Assembly (NCBI GenBank): GCA_964468125.1
Contig: CAYXVF010000019.1
Coordinates: 1 to 64,000 of the forward strand
Reading direction: 5' to 3'
DNA from: CAYXVF01 sp964468125
GTDB taxonomy: Bacteria; Myxococcota; XYA12-FULL-58-9; CAYXVF01
DNA length: 64,000 nucleotides
The notes beneath the pieces were generated by a model, which was not told the DNA's origin, did no database searches, and saw nothing but the letters and a program-made list of their open reading frames with translations. The position numbers were made by a program, and so were the translations under genes. The stretch's first letter is position 1, and each line of letters begins with the position of its first letter. Below, in pieces: positions 9,162-17,800 of the stretch.

Positions 9162-9242
9162 CGCGTGGTCCTCCTCTGGTCCGCTTCACTATCAACTGTC
9201 GTGGATCTTTACGAGGGCGGGGCGCCTTGCGAGACTCGACGA

Positions 9243-9584
9243 ATGGTCGCCACCATCAGCGCGCTCCATTCACCCGACCGTCGGCGTGCACGACGGCTGC
9301 TCCTGGCGAGCACGGTAGCGTATTTTCTACTCGCCACCGGCGTGCTGATCTACGCTCTCCTCACGAGTGTCGACGTGCCCCTCCCCAAACCGGACTGGCC
9401 CTGGATCGCTCACGCCGCGTTTTTCACCGCATTCTTGTTTCCGGCGATCTCCGTCGCCTCTCTCCTCGCTGGCTGGGTCTTCTACGTTTCCGGAAGTTAC
9501 GCCCTCGCGATGATCGGTGCGCTCATCCCCTGGGCCTGGGGCCTCCTCGCCATCGTGTCCACCCTGAGCGTGACTCTGCCGTAG
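9243..9584 (+). CDS. Small three-helix membrane protein of unknown function
   Basis: A 113-residue protein. The frame is open further 5', but that part runs antisense to YqeY; ATG 9243 (MVATISALHSP) is the first sensible start. After a basic N-terminus (DRRRARRLL) come three hydrophobic segments: about 18-40 (STVAYFLLATGVLIYALL), 53-77 (AHAAFFTAFLFPAISVASLL) and 83-108 (SGSYALAMIGALIPWAWGLL). I recognise no family. The Shine-Dalgarno is weak. It stands alone between divergent YqeY and the convergent lipoprotein gene, with a 119-bp 3' gap. Confidence 0.6.
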   Translation: MVATISALHSPDRRRARRLLLASTVAYFLLATGVLIYALLTSVDVPLPKPDWPWIAHAAFFTAFLFPAISVASLLAGWVFYVSGSYALAMIGALIPWAWGLLAIVSTLSVTLP

Positions 9585-9703
9585 CTAGTGTGCCTACCTT
9601 CCGGGGACTTCTCGAATGCTCAACAGCCCATGCCTTCGCTAGCCGACCCGGAAGAGCCAGGTTTTTGAAGGACTGACGCAAGGAAAAACCGGGCAAACCG
9701 TAG

Positions 9704-10894
9704 CTAGCGGCGGCCGCCGCGACGGCCCTTGCGCTTCTTGCCCTTCTTGGCGGGTTTGGCGCTTGCCATTCCCCAAGACTCGACCCAAGCGGCACCTGCG
9801 CCCGCCTCGAGACCGGCGCACACGTTCACGAGGTCACCGTAGGTGAGCTCTTCGGTCTTGCGTCCGTCGCCCAGGTCGATGACCAGGGCGTAGGCGGTTC
9901 CCGCCTCGACTTCCCGACAATAAGAAGTCGACGGTATCCGAAAGCGCAGCTCGCCGTTCTCATAGGGATCGAGGCGCTCCGCCGCCATCGCTTCACCGAA
10001 CTGCGCTGCCAGCACGGCCCGCGCAGATTTCTGTGCATCTTCGTCCACGTGCCACTGGGCGTTTGCCTCGCCGAGGGTGCCGCTCGCGACTTCTTTGCGC
10101 TCGTCGTCGCTCACCGCCGCCGCGAGGCTCCAGGCGACCGTGGCTGGCGACGGCGCTTCGCCCTTCTTCTGTAAGTGCTTCACGATCCCCACCAGATCGC
10201 GGTTCGCAAAGTTGTGGCTGACCGCGAGCGACTCGAAGGTGGGTGGGGGCGTGAGTTGTACGTCCGACCCGGCAGCGTTCTTTGCGCGCAGGTTGAACGC
10301 TTCGCTCGCCTCGTGATCCACGACGTTCGTGGCCGGTCCTTCTGGTACGGCTGTGACATATTCGATCGGCAGCACGTAGCGGAGCTCTGGTGTCAGCTCG
10401 AAGGCGTAGAGGCCTACGAGGGCACCGTCGTCGCCAAAGACACCCGTCCCCACTTGCTCTTCCGTCAGAGGAAGAGAGGTCTCCAGGTACCAGCGCTTCT
10501 CGTGATAGCGGATTCCGCTCACGGTGGACGAGACCTTGCTGATCCCTTCCGCATCGAATTTCCCCGCGTGGAGGTTCGCGCCGACATCGAGGGCGCCGGA
10601 GTCGCCGAGGGTAGGGGCACTGATTGTGCGATTCAGATAGAGGATCGCTACGCCCAGGGGCTCGGTGCGATTGAGGATTCGTCCCTCGAGTCCGAGTTCT
10701 GCGCCGATGCGGACGTTGGTAGACTCGGAGGTATCGATCAGCGATAGGTCGGCAACCGCGTGTTGCTCGCCCACGGCGACACCACCGCGGGACTGAAAAC
10801 CGTCACTCACTGTCGCACTAAAAGCTTGCACGGCTTCCTCAGGAGTTTTGGTACACCCCGTCAGGACCGCGAGCGCGATGATGCAATAGCGCAT
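9704..10894 (-). CDS. Lipoprotein with a degenerate HtrA/trypsin-like domain
   Basis: A 396-residue lipoprotein: the signal peptide ends in LTGC (Cys14). ATG 10894 is preceded by a strong GGAGGGGG, whereas an upstream start would put seven extra residues before the signal. Residues about 78-180 follow the beta-strand order of HtrA/DegP proteases: GVAILYLN (family DLAVLKV), PTLGDSGALDVGA (family PLGDSxxLxVGD), ISKVSSTVSGI, WYLETSLPL (family YIQTDAxIN), GVFGDDGALVGLYA and YVLPIEYV. The Asp of the DLAV strand and the GNSGGP serine loop are both missing (TEEQVGTGVF instead), so it should be inactive. The C-terminal half is unrecognised, with a Cys pair and a Lys/Arg-rich end (KPAKKGKKRKGRRGGRR). 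A promoter-like pair lies upstream at 10914-10943. Confidence 0.75.
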   Translation of the reverse strand: MRYCIIALAVLTGCTKTPEEAVQAFSATVSDGFQSRGGVAVGEQHAVADLSLIDTSESTNVRIGAELGLEGRILNRTEPLGVAILYLNRTISAPTLGDSGALDVGANLHAGKFDAEGISKVSSTVSGIRYHEKRWYLETSLPLTEEQVGTGVFGDDGALVGLYAFELTPELRYVLPIEYVTAVPEGPATNVVDHEASEAFNLRAKNAAGSDVQLTPPPTFESLAVSHNFANRDLVGIVKHLQKKGEAPSPATVAWSLAAAVSDDERKEVASGTLGEANAQWHVDEDAQKSARAVLAAQFGEAMAAERLDPYENGELRFRIPSTSYCREVEAGTAYALVIDLGDGRKTEELTYGDLVNVCAGLEAGAGAAWVESWGMASAKPAKKGKKRKGRRGGRR

Positions 10895-10913
10895 GTGATC
10901 CCCCTCCGGACAC

Positions 10914-10943
10914 ACGCTACCCTCAGCACGGTCGGATTGACAA
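10914..10943 (-). promoter_or_regulatory. Putative sigma70-like promoter of the HtrA-like lipoprotein gene
   Basis: On the minus strand TTGTCA (-35, 10938-10943) is followed after 18 bp by TAGCGT (-10, 10914-10919), about 19 bases before the ATG. The same -10 hexamer occurs before the PilF/Tgl-like gene. It lies in the 55-bp gap behind the asparaginase gene, so the lipoprotein probably has its own transcript. Confidence 0.4.
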
Positions 10944-10949
10944 ACTTTT

Positions 10950-11948
10950 CTAGAGTGCGAAGGCCCAGGGGAGGTCAGACACTACGTGGCCCACGATGCC
11001 GCCGCGATTGGTTTTGATCGGCGCGGCGCGGAACGCGTCGAGGGATTCGTCTGATTCGTCGACGAGTCCCAGGTGCTCGAGGAAGGAAACCACCAGCGGA
11101 AAGTACCCCCGATCCTGACCGTCTTCGACCTTCACCGCAAAGCCGAGCTCGAGCTCCGGAATGCCTAGGGCGAAAACCCCCTCAGCCCCGTTCTTGGGGA
11201 AGATGCGGTTGGGGAGTGCGTTAAGCAGCGCAGTAGAGAGGCGATGTTCCCCCGCATATGCAACCGGGAACGAGCTGACCGCCCGGATCAAGCGCTGGCA
11301 GCCCCGGGCGCGAGGGCTTTGGTCCTTCGCCGAAGCGATCCGTTCGTAGGCGTGCGCGAGACTTCGAATGGGCAGGGCAAAGGCCGGTGCCGAGCAGCCG
11401 TCGACCCCCGCCTCGAGCACCGTCTCGGGAATTTCGCCGAGCTCGGCGAGCGTCGCTCCGATCCGGCGGTGTACGGCGTTGCTCGGGTCCAGGTAGTGTT
11501 CGATCGGGACACCTGCTTCCCGAGCCTGGAGAAGCAGACCGGCGTGCTTGCCTGAGCAGTCGTTGTGAAGCGGCGAGAGGGCGGTGCCCGTGCTCAACAG
11601 AGCGTCCGCTTGGTGACGGTCCGTGGGCGGAGTGCTCCCGCACTGCAGCGCTTCGACCTCAAAGCCGAATCGCTGGAGCAGTCTGAATACGACTTCGACG
11701 TGGTAGGGCGAGCCGTCGTGACTCGACGCCATCACCGCCAGCTCCTCGTCGGTGATGTCCCACTTTTCGTCGAGACCGTCTTCGAGGATCGGTAGCAGCT
11801 GCATCGCTTTGAGCGTCGAGCGCGGAAAGAGCAAGCGGTCGACATCGCCGGCGCTGAAAATCGTTTCACCGCGACGCGTAACCGCGACTGCGCCGTGATG
11901 GCGGGACTCGACGATCCCGCTGCGAGTGGTGTGGGAGATGATGGTCAT
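10950..11948 (-). CDS. Asparaginase (asparaginase II / rhizobial-type family)
   Basis: A 332-residue enzyme of the serine-lysine type asparaginase family (PF06089), which hydrolyses L-asparagine to aspartate and ammonia and is unrelated to the E. coli type. Family signatures visible: an N-terminal VESRHHGAVAV, RSTLKAMQ containing the Ser-x-x-Lys pair, SSHDGSPYHVEVV, HNDCSGKHAG with conserved Cys and Lys, GVDGCSAPAFALP, and near the end IKTNRGGIVGH. Length is normal and no signal peptide is present, so it is cytosolic. It follows the SNF2 helicase on the same strand with a 6-bp gap, using GAGGC in the end of that gene as ribosome-binding site; the pairing has no obvious functional meaning. Confidence 0.88.
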   Translation of the reverse strand: MTIISHTTRSGIVESRHHGAVAVTRRGETIFSAGDVDRLLFPRSTLKAMQLLPILEDGLDEKWDITDEELAVMASSHDGSPYHVEVVFRLLQRFGFEVEALQCGSTPPTDRHQADALLSTGTALSPLHNDCSGKHAGLLLQAREAGVPIEHYLDPSNAVHRRIGATLAELGEIPETVLEAGVDGCSAPAFALPIRSLAHAYERIASAKDQSPRARGCQRLIRAVSSFPVAYAGEHRLSTALLNALPNRIFPKNGAEGVFALGIPELELGFAVKVEDGQDRGYFPLVVSFLEHLGLVDESDESLDAFRAAPIKTNRGGIVGHVVSDLPWAFAL

Positions 11949-11954
11949 GGTGCC

Positions 11955-14843
11955 TCAGGCGAGGAGCTCGACGAGCTCGCCTCGCGTAATGTTGGTGGCC
12001 AAAGCGGGATTGCCAACCGCTGCGTCTGCCAGCGCGCGCTTTTTTTCTTGGAGCGCCAAGATCTTCTCCTCGACCGTTCCCCGCGCGACGAGTCGATGAA
12101 CGAACACCGGCCGGTCCTGACCGATGCGGTAGGCGCGGTCCGCAGCCTGGTCCTCCGCCGCCGGGTTCCACCAGGGGTCGAGCAAGAACACATAGTCCGC
12201 GGCGGTGAGATTCAGGCCGGTCCCGCCCGCTTTGAGCGAAACGAGCATCAGATCGATGCCATCGCTCGACTGAAAGCGCTCCACGAGCTCTCCGCGGTTC
12301 GCGCTGCTGCCGTCGAGGCGCAGGTAGCTGATGTCGCGCTCCCGGAGGTGAGGCTCGACCCGGTCGAGCAACGCGGTCCATTGCGAAAAGACGAGCGCCT
12401 TGTGCCCATCCACCAGGGCCTCGTCGAGCGTCTCCATCAAGAGGTCGAGCTTGGAACTGCGGTGTGCTTCACGCTCCGGCAGCAGCCCTGTGTGGCAGGC
12501 GGCCTGTCGGAGGCGGAGAAGCGCTTCGAGCGCCGCGAGCGGATTCTGTCCCTGGCCCAGCTTTGCGACGACCTCTCGCTGCGTGGCGACCCGGATCGCG
12601 TCGTAGGCCGCGCGTTCTTCGTCATCGAGGTCGCAGTGCAGCACCAGGTCCGTGCGCGGCGGGAGGTCGGGGGCTACGTCGCGCTTCAGGCGGCGCAGAA
12701 CGAAAGGGCGAAGCCGGTGCTGCAAACGTTCAGTGGCAGCGACATCGCCACCGGCGATCGCTTTCGCGTAGCGCGTGTCAAAGTCTTTCCGATCCCCGAG
12801 GAGCCCCGGGTTCGAGAAGTGCATCTGGCTCCAGAGCTCCTCGAGTCGGTTTTCCACCGGTGTCCCCGTCAGGGTCAGGCGCATATCCGCTCGGAGCTGA
12901 TAGGCGGCGCGGGCAGCCTGCGAATCCGGGTTCTTGATCGCCTGCGCTTCGTCGAGAACCGCCACCCGCCATTCGCGAGCGGATAGAGACTCGATGTCCA
13001 TCCGGAGGATCGCGTAGGTCGTGAGGGTCACGTCTGCGTCTTCGAGCTGTCTCTCGCGTCCGTGGTAGGTGTTGACAGTCAGCCGCGGTCGGAACCGCTC
13101 GATCTCGTTTCGCCAGTTGTCGAGCACGCTCGTCGGGCAAACGACGAGGCAGGGCGACTCGAGCACGCAGATTGTTTGCAGCGTCTTCCCCAAGCCCATG
13201 TCGTCGGCAAGGAGCCCACCGAGCCCCGCACGCTGCAAGCCGCGAAGCCAATGGACCCCTTCTGTCTGGTAAGGGCGCAGAGTAGCGTTCAGGTCCGATG
13301 GCAAGGATGCGGGCGCGTTGAGCTGCTCGAGCAGCGCGGCGAGAGAGGGCGGCGTGGGTGCATCGAGGTCCTCGAGGAGATGCGCGGCCTCCACCCGCGC
13401 ACTGGGCGGCAGGCTTCCGTCATTTCCCCGAGCGGCGAGGAGATCCGCCACGCGGTGGCCGTAGCGCGACAACCAGTCCTGGGGCAGAGACGCGAACCCG
13501 CCTTCGAGGAGCGGCACGTGGTCTTCCCCCGCAATCCACGCCTCCAGGACCGCGCGCGGCGAAGCGCTTTTCCCCCCGGGAGCGCTGAAGCGGAGCTCGA
13601 ATCCCTCGCTGAGCTCGAGCGCGGGCAGCAGCGTACCGCTGAGCTCGAGCGCCTCCGCGCTCGAGCCGCGCAAGGCACTTTCGTTGACGCGCTCGCCGAG
13701 GGCCAGGGCCTCGCGAGTGTCCAGCTGGACCCGTTGTCCTGGCTCGAGCTGTAGCTCCGCCCGCATTCGGGTGAGCAGTGCGCTCTCGGCGTTCCGGTCG
13801 CGAATGGGGGCGGGGCCATCGCCGAGGAGTACGAGCGCATCGCCATCCACACGGGCGATCGGCGGATCGCCGTAGACGACGGTGGCGAGCACCGTGCTCT
13901 TGCGGCCGTCCGCGCGCACGTCCAGGGCGACGCGCGGTTTCATGCGCTCGGCGCGGGGCAGGGCGCGGGTGCGAATGTCCGTTGGAATGCGCGCTTCGAT
14001 CTTGGGGAGGAGCGACGAGACGAGCTCGCCCAAACGATCGCGGTCGAAGATCTGCCCCTCGCGCAAGGCGCGAATCGTGGCGCCATCCAGGCCCGGCTCG
14101 CTCCGCGGGCACAGCGTCTCGCCGACGAGGAGCGCGCCGTTGCGGTAGATCGCGCGGACCGAGGGGTCCTGCTCCAGGCGGATCCGCACACCGGTCGCCG
14201 CGTCGTCGACGATCGCTCGCATGCCGGGGTGGGCGCGCCCGATGCGGACCGGGGCCTCGTCGAGGGTGAGGTCCAGGCCTTCGAGGCGAGGCAACAGGGT
14301 GCGCATCACGGCGGCGGGGAGCACTCCCCGGTTCCCTGCGCCCAAGAGCGCCTCGATCTCCAGGTCTGCGTCGCTGCTCAGAATTTCGCGCTGCTCGCTC
14401 GTTGCACTGAGCGACAACTCGAGGGGCTCGCTCTGTCCGTCTCGAACGAGCTGACGGGTAAAATTCAGCTCGTCGCCAGAGGAGCGGAACGCATAGCGCA
14501 GGCGCGCGGCGGGACGCCTCGAGCCGGGCAACGCCTGCCCCGCTTTACGCGCTTGGTTCCAAGCGATCACGGCCGCGCAGCTGTGCTCGCAAGCCGCCGC
14601 AGCGCTCGCGCAGGAGCAGCTCCAGTCTTCGTCCACGGGGTAGAGATGGACCTGAAAGCGCTTGGGACCGCTCGGCGCCCGGACGGAGAGGATGACCTCG
14701 TCGTCGGTCGCCGATTCGCCGATCACTGCGTCTGCGCGCGCGAGTTGCACGCCCCTAGACCAGGTTTGAGGGCCCGCCTCCTCGCGGATCAGGGCCAGAA
14801 GCTCGTCCATGTGACGGGTAAGTAATGCTGCGTGACGAATCAT
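11955..14843 (-). CDS. SWIM zinc-finger SNF2/Rad54-family DNA helicase
   Basis: A 962-residue ATP-driven DNA translocase. Near residue 75-95 is a SWIM zinc finger (CSCASAAAACEHSC). A middle domain of about 400 residues typical of bacterial SNF2 proteins follows. The ATPase core has DDMGLGKTLQ (motif I), VVCPTSVLDNW (Ia), LDEAQAIKN (II), LTGTPVENRLEELWSQMHF (III), FVLRRLKRDV, LVFSQWTALLD, LVSLKAGGTGLNLTAA (V) and a DRAYRIGQ segment (VI). All key motifs are intact. Bacterial SNF2 proteins remodel protein-DNA or RNA-polymerase complexes; the specific task here is unknown. ATG 14843 is chosen for an upstream GGAAGGGA; ATG 14810 is an alternative. It is divergent from the Ig-like lipoprotein with only 54 bp between starts. 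Confidence 0.93.
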   Translation of the reverse strand: MIRHAALLTRHMDELLALIREEAGPQTWSRGVQLARADAVIGESATDDEVILSVRAPSGPKRFQVHLYPVDEDWSCSCASAAAACEHSCAAVIAWNQARKAGQALPGSRRPAARLRYAFRSSGDELNFTRQLVRDGQSEPLELSLSATSEQREILSSDADLEIEALLGAGNRGVLPAAVMRTLLPRLEGLDLTLDEAPVRIGRAHPGMRAIVDDAATGVRIRLEQDPSVRAIYRNGALLVGETLCPRSEPGLDGATIRALREGQIFDRDRLGELVSSLLPKIEARIPTDIRTRALPRAERMKPRVALDVRADGRKSTVLATVVYGDPPIARVDGDALVLLGDGPAPIRDRNAESALLTRMRAELQLEPGQRVQLDTREALALGERVNESALRGSSAEALELSGTLLPALELSEGFELRFSAPGGKSASPRAVLEAWIAGEDHVPLLEGGFASLPQDWLSRYGHRVADLLAARGNDGSLPPSARVEAAHLLEDLDAPTPPSLAALLEQLNAPASLPSDLNATLRPYQTEGVHWLRGLQRAGLGGLLADDMGLGKTLQTICVLESPCLVVCPTSVLDNWRNEIERFRPRLTVNTYHGRERQLEDADVTLTTYAILRMDIESLSAREWRVAVLDEAQAIKNPDSQAARAAYQLRADMRLTLTGTPVENRLEELWSQMHFSNPGLLGDRKDFDTRYAKAIAGGDVAATERLQHRLRPFVLRRLKRDVAPDLPPRTDLVLHCDLDDEERAAYDAIRVATQREVVAKLGQGQNPLAALEALLRLRQAACHTGLLPEREAHRSSKLDLLMETLDEALVDGHKALVFSQWTALLDRVEPHLRERDISYLRLDGSSANRGELVERFQSSDGIDLMLVSLKAGGTGLNLTAADYVFLLDPWWNPAAEDQAADRAYRIGQDRPVFVHRLVARGTVEEKILALQEKKRALADAAVGNPALATNITRGELVELLA

Positions 14844-14897
14844 GCAAATTCGTCCCTTCCGGTGGCGGCAGGGACTGGATTGGGGGAAAATTCCGCC

Positions 14898-17800
14898 ATG
14901 AACACACTGGGTCGCGTAGTCGTAGGTTTCCCTACCACCATGCTCCTCGCGACGTTGCTCGCGTGTGGCACCTCAACCCCGGAGGACTTTGGCGGCTCGG
15001 GGGGAGGCTTCGGCAGCGGTGGGGGCGGCGGTGGAAGCCAGGTCGACACGGTTGCACCGACGGTGCAGATCACGCAGCCCGTGAACAACTCCATCGCTCC
15101 CCCTGGCTTTGTAACACTCACAGGCACGGCATCGGACAATGACGCGCTCGAGCGGGTAGAGGTGGAGATCCGCGGCCGCTCACCGGAGATGGCCGCAGGT
15201 CTCGACAATTGGACCTACCGAACCCCGGAGCTCGCGGCGGGGACCTACGTGTTTATCGCCCGTGCCATCGACAGCAGTGGAAACACGGCGGAGACCCAGG
15301 TGACCGTGTCGCTTCAGCCGGGGGCGGTGGACACTGAGCCCCCTACGATCTCCATCACGTCACCGGCGGAAGACGCGGTGATCGGCGCTGGGCCGTTCAT
15401 CGTTCAAGGCACGGCGGTCGACAACGTAGGGGTCGCGCGAGTCGACGCGCGCTTGAACCTCTCCGGGACGGTGGTCCAGGCAACCGGAACGGACGCCTGG
15501 TCCGCACAGCTCGACGCGACCAGCCTGACGAGTGGCGAGCATCTGATCATCGTGAGCGGAAGAGATCTGTCGGGCAACATGGCGTCGATTGTCACCCGGA
15601 CCATCGTCGTCGATCGCAGTTTGCCCGTCGCCGAGATCTTGAGCGCACCTGCCAACCCGACAACCTCCGGGGACGCGAGCTTCATCATCGGTGGGGCCAA
15701 TGTCGCTACCTACAGCTATAGCGTCGACGGTGGCGCCTTCAGCGGAGCGATTCCCGTCGCCGACCCGATCGTCGTATCGGGTCTGCGCGACGGTCCACAC
15801 CAGCTGCAGGTCGTGGGCATCTCTATCGACTCGGTCACGCAGGTGACCCCGACCGTCTACGACTGGGTCGTCGACACGACGCCTCCCATTGCGGAGGTGA
15901 GCGCGCCCGAGAATCCCACGAGCTCGGATTCGGTTTCCTTGACGGTGAGTGGCGATGACGTGTCGTACTACCGCTCCCGTCTCGATGGCGGCCCATATAG
16001 CACTCTCACTCCCATCACGACTCCGATCAGCGAAGGCGCGCTAGCCGAGGGTGCCCACACCATCGAAGTGCTCGGTAGCGACATTTTGGGGAATGAGCAG
16101 CTCGCCCCGACCGTCGTGACCTGGCTCATCGACCAAACTCCGCCGGATCCGTCGATCACTATGGTCACCGGAGGCCCGGGGACGATCACGACCTCTGATG
16201 ACATCGACATCACCGTCGGCGGACCAGGGATCGACGAGTACTACTACCAGGTGGACGACGGGCCCTTGCTCGGACCTTTCCCGGTTGACCAGCCGATCAA
16301 CATCGATGACCTACCGGAAGGGGAGCACACGATCCTCATCTACGGCGTCGACGAGGCCGGGAACATTCAGGATCCCCCGACGGTCATCACCTTCACGATC
16401 GATCTCGATGCGGTGGTTGCGGTGGTCAGCCAGCCTCCAGCGCGGACGAACGCGACATCGGTGACGCTCAACGTCAGCGGCGTGGACGAGTATCGCTATC
16501 GGTTAACCCCCCCGAGCGGCGCGCAGGGACCGCTGTTGGGGCCAACAAACGTCATCACTCCCATCAATATCGACACCGTCGCACCGAGCCCCGCGGAAGG
16601 GGCCTACTCCGTGGAGGTCTTCGGCATTTCTGGGGGGACGGAACAGGTGATCGCGACCGTCGTTGGTTTCATCGTCGACCGCACGCCTCCTACCGCGGTT
16701 TTGGCGAATACGCCGCCTGCGCAGACCAACCAGCCATTCCTCAATGTGTCTGTCGGTGGCGCGGAGGTTGCGACCTATCGCTACCAGCTCGACGGCGGTC
16801 CTGTTCAAGGCCCCTTCGACGTCTCCGCACCGATCGCGGACAGTGGGATCGCAGACGGTCCCCACACGCTTTCGGTCTTCGGCATCGATTTGGCAGGAAA
16901 TGAGCAGAGCACTGCGACGACGCACAACTGGACCGTCAACACCGGGAGCGCAACCGCAGTGCTCAGTGGCGTACCAGACGCGCTCACCACGCTGAACTTC
17001 GCGACCATTACGGTCAGCGGCTCAGGCGTCGTGCAATACCGCTACCGGCTCGATGGCGGATCGCTCAGCTCGCCGATCGACGTGTCCGAGCCGATCGTCC
17101 TGACGGGGCTCTCGAACGGGCTCCGCACCCTCGAGGTCTTCGCCATCAACGCGGTCGGAACCATTCAGAGCTCTCCAACAGTCGCGACCTGGACCGTCGA
17201 CGCGAGCGTACCCGAGGCGATTCTGAACAACCCTCCGCCGACCCAAACCGGCGAGGAGAGCTTCACTTTTACGGTCAGCGGAAACGGGGTGTTTGAGTAC
17301 GTCTACTCCCTCGACGGTTTTGCGGAGCAGGGGCCCTTCCCGGTGGCGACCCCGATTCAAGTCGGCCCACTGCCACAAGGGTTCCACTATATCGATCTCT
17401 ACGGCATCAACCGTGCGGGCCTCCGGCAGACGACGCCTACCACCTATAGCTGGTCAATCGTTCAGGTGGGCCCGGGGATCGCGCAGGTCGACGGGATTGA
17501 CCCGTTCACCAACCAAACGTCGCAGTCCGCCGTCGTTTCCGGACTGAACGTCGAGTCCTTTCGCTGGCGTCTCGATGGCGGCGCATTTTCAGCGCCCATC
17601 CCGGTTCCCGTGCCGGCCGCAGCGTCACTCAATTTCGAGGTGGGGGAAGGGCCGCACACCCTCGAGGTCGTCGGCATCAACGGCGCGGGCGAAGAGCAAG
17701 CAACGCCGACGGTGGTGAGCTTCACCGTCGACTTGACGCCGCCCGAGATCGTCAGCAGCTCGATCGGCGTGATCCTCCCGGACGACACGGTCGTGATCAG

